A stretch of 22,622 nt of DNA from Paulinella micropora. Its lineage: Eukaryota > Cercozoa > Imbricatea > Euglyphida. The stretch lies in NCBI GenBank assembly GCA_009731375.1, contig BJOX01000028.1, positions 256,215-278,836 of the forward strand, given 5' to 3'. Position numbers and translations under genes: made by a program. The notes beneath the pieces were generated by a model that had not been told where the DNA came from, did not search any database, and saw nothing but the letters and a program-made list of their open reading frames with translations. Positions 20,710-22,622 of this stretch are shown piece by piece (position 1 is the stretch's first letter; every line of letters starts with the position of its first letter).

Positions 20710-20751
20710 GGAGCTGCAACCTTAGCTTGCAGAGCAAGTCACCCACTGGTG

Positions 20752-20832
<81 letters not shown>
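20556..20832 (+). repeat. TAGA array with an exon 13 donor-edge copy
   Basis: (GATA)n begins at the donor GTAAGATAG. A copy of the exon's 3' part (GGAGCTGCAACCTTAGCTTG to CCCACTG|GTGAGA) lies at 20710-20748, again followed by GATA repeat. Confidence 0.88.
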
Positions 20833-20833
<1 letters not shown>

Positions 20834-20883
20834 GTTATTTACCTGGTATGTGCATAGCCAAACATGACATGACATTAGTATAT

Positions 20884-21042
20884 CATACCGCTAGCCACAA
20901 ATTTCATGTCTTTTGCGGGCGAGCCGGAGTCGGAGCCGCAGCCGGGCCGGCGAGCCCGCAAAACACGTCAAGTTTGGCGCGCCGCATGTGTAGTTTTATC
21001 GGTAACTTGACCACATTTTGTGGAGGTGACCGATAAAAACAC
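20884..21042 (-). mobile_element. Foldback element A, copy 4 (minus orientation)
   Basis: The + strand reads ACCGCTAGCCACAAATTTCA, TTTTGCGGGCGAGCC, CCCGCAAAACACGTC, GGCGCGCCGCATG and TTGACCACATTTTGTGGAGG, the reverse complement order of copy 3. Its loop is a little longer (GGAGTCGGAGCCG). Confidence 0.72.
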
Positions 21043-22145
<1,103 letters not shown>

Positions 22146-22263
22146 GCATGGTATTTTGGCCAACACGGTGACAGACTCGCTAGCTACAGTTGAAGAGCGT
22201 GCAGAAGACCTCTTCTATCAGCTACAGTCGATTTTTGCACACCTGCAAGAGAGTCAAAAGAAG
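22146..22263 (+). CDS. Exon 15, USP catalytic domain segment (118 bp)
   Basis: The exon follows CATACCCAG and ends at CAAAAGAAG|GTATTT, phase 2 to 0. AG of exon 14 plus G gives Arg. It then encodes HGILANTVTDSLATVEERAE followed by DLFYQLQSIFAHLQESQKK. PEFRHGIL continues the Cys-box helix as in USP9X-type enzymes, and LFYQLQSIFAHLQES is the helix in which other USPs have LQ.IF..L..S. The domain should continue in later exons beyond the window. Two decayed copies of its last 78 bases follow at 22349 and 22504. Confidence 0.92.
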
Positions 22264-22306
22264 GTATTTTTTAATAAATAAATAACCAAATAAAAATTTT
22301 AAAATT

Positions 22307-22351
<45 letters not shown>

Positions 22352-22461
22352 ATTGAAGAGCGTGCAGAAGACCTGTTCTATCAGCTGCAGTCGATTTTTG
22401 CACGCTTGCAGAGAGTCAAAAGAAGGTTTTTTTAATAAATAAATAAATGAAATAAAATAAA

Positions 22462-22507
<46 letters not shown>

Positions 22508-22622
22508 TTGAAGAGCGTGCAGAAGACCTTCTATCAGCTACAGTCGATTTTCGCACACCTGCAAGAGAGTCAAAAGAAGGTATTTTTTTAAAATAAATAA
22601 AAAAAAAAAAAAAAAAAAAAGA
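22264..22622 (+). repeat. Intron 15: GA arrays with two frameshifted copies of the exon 15 donor half
   Basis: Each unit is an A/T-rich stretch (AATAAATAAAT type), (GA)n, then a copy of exon 15's last 78 bases. Copy 1 (22349-22425) lacks one base near its end. Copy 2 (22504-22579) lacks two bases (CCTTCTATC for CCTCTTCTATC). Both keep AAGAAG|GT donors but are out of frame, so they are not alternative exons of the same protein. The window ends in poly-A. Confidence 0.9.

Overview
This is eukaryotic nuclear DNA: GT-AG spliceosomal introns, transposon debris and an extreme load of microsatellites. The sequence does not identify the species. A protist or alga with a large, repeat-swollen genome is a reasonable guess, but only an inference. 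Four N gaps (757, 10, 10 and 10 bases) fall inside or next to repeats, so array lengths may not be exact.

By reading the short non-repetitive islands for open frame, flanking AG and GT, and matching intron phase, I reconstruct one gene on the + strand that spans the whole window. It has 15 exons (numbered 1-15 here) at 973-1075, 2295-2335, 5052-5100, 6764-6827, 7115-7172, 7302-7361, 11508-11585, 12838-13224, 15055-15132, 17390-17461, 18548-18667, 19706-19754, 20505-20555, 21695-21776 and 22146-22263. They total 1410 bases, or 470 codons with no in-frame stop, and every junction is phase-compatible. The gene is open at both ends of the window. Exons 13-15 encode the start of a ubiquitin-specific protease (USP) catalytic domain, including the Cys box [13 protein letters not shown]. 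Exons 1-12 fit the long helical region that precedes the catalytic domain in giant USP9X/USP24/USP34-type deubiquitinases. About 94% of the window is intron.

The introns have an unusual organisation. Most begin or end directly in a microsatellite at the splice site. At nine exons the array also contains multiple partial copies of the adjacent exon edge. Copies of an exon's 5' edge (AG acceptor plus the first part of the exon) lie only upstream of it. Copies of its 3' edge (last part of the exon plus GT donor) lie only downstream. I count about 25 copies of each kind, around exons 1, 2, 4, 6, 7, 9, 10, 13 and 15. No copy is a complete exon. At exon 7 most differences between copies and exon are third-codon-position changes, as if the copies were snapshots of the exon at earlier times.

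Layout: 1-970 CCTA array with exon 1 edge copies; 1076-2294 intron 1 with a dispersed element and a foldback element; 2336-5051 TAGA arrays, a large gap, and GA and C runs; 5101-6763 TCTA arrays, exon 4 edge copies and a tandem 455-bp element; 6828-7301 exon 4 donor-edge copies and exon 5; 7362-11507 exon 6 donor-edge copies, AT/CA repeats and exon 7 acceptor-edge copies; 11586-12837 ATA arrays and two SINE-like elements; 13225-15054 a TATTG/TATTGG intron; 15133-17389 ACAT arrays with edge copies of exons 9 and 10; 17462-18547 exon 10 copies and the second dispersed element; 18668-19705 nested foldback elements; 19755-21694 another foldback element, exon 13 edge copies and ACATG arrays; 21777-22622 exon 15 and its decayed copies.
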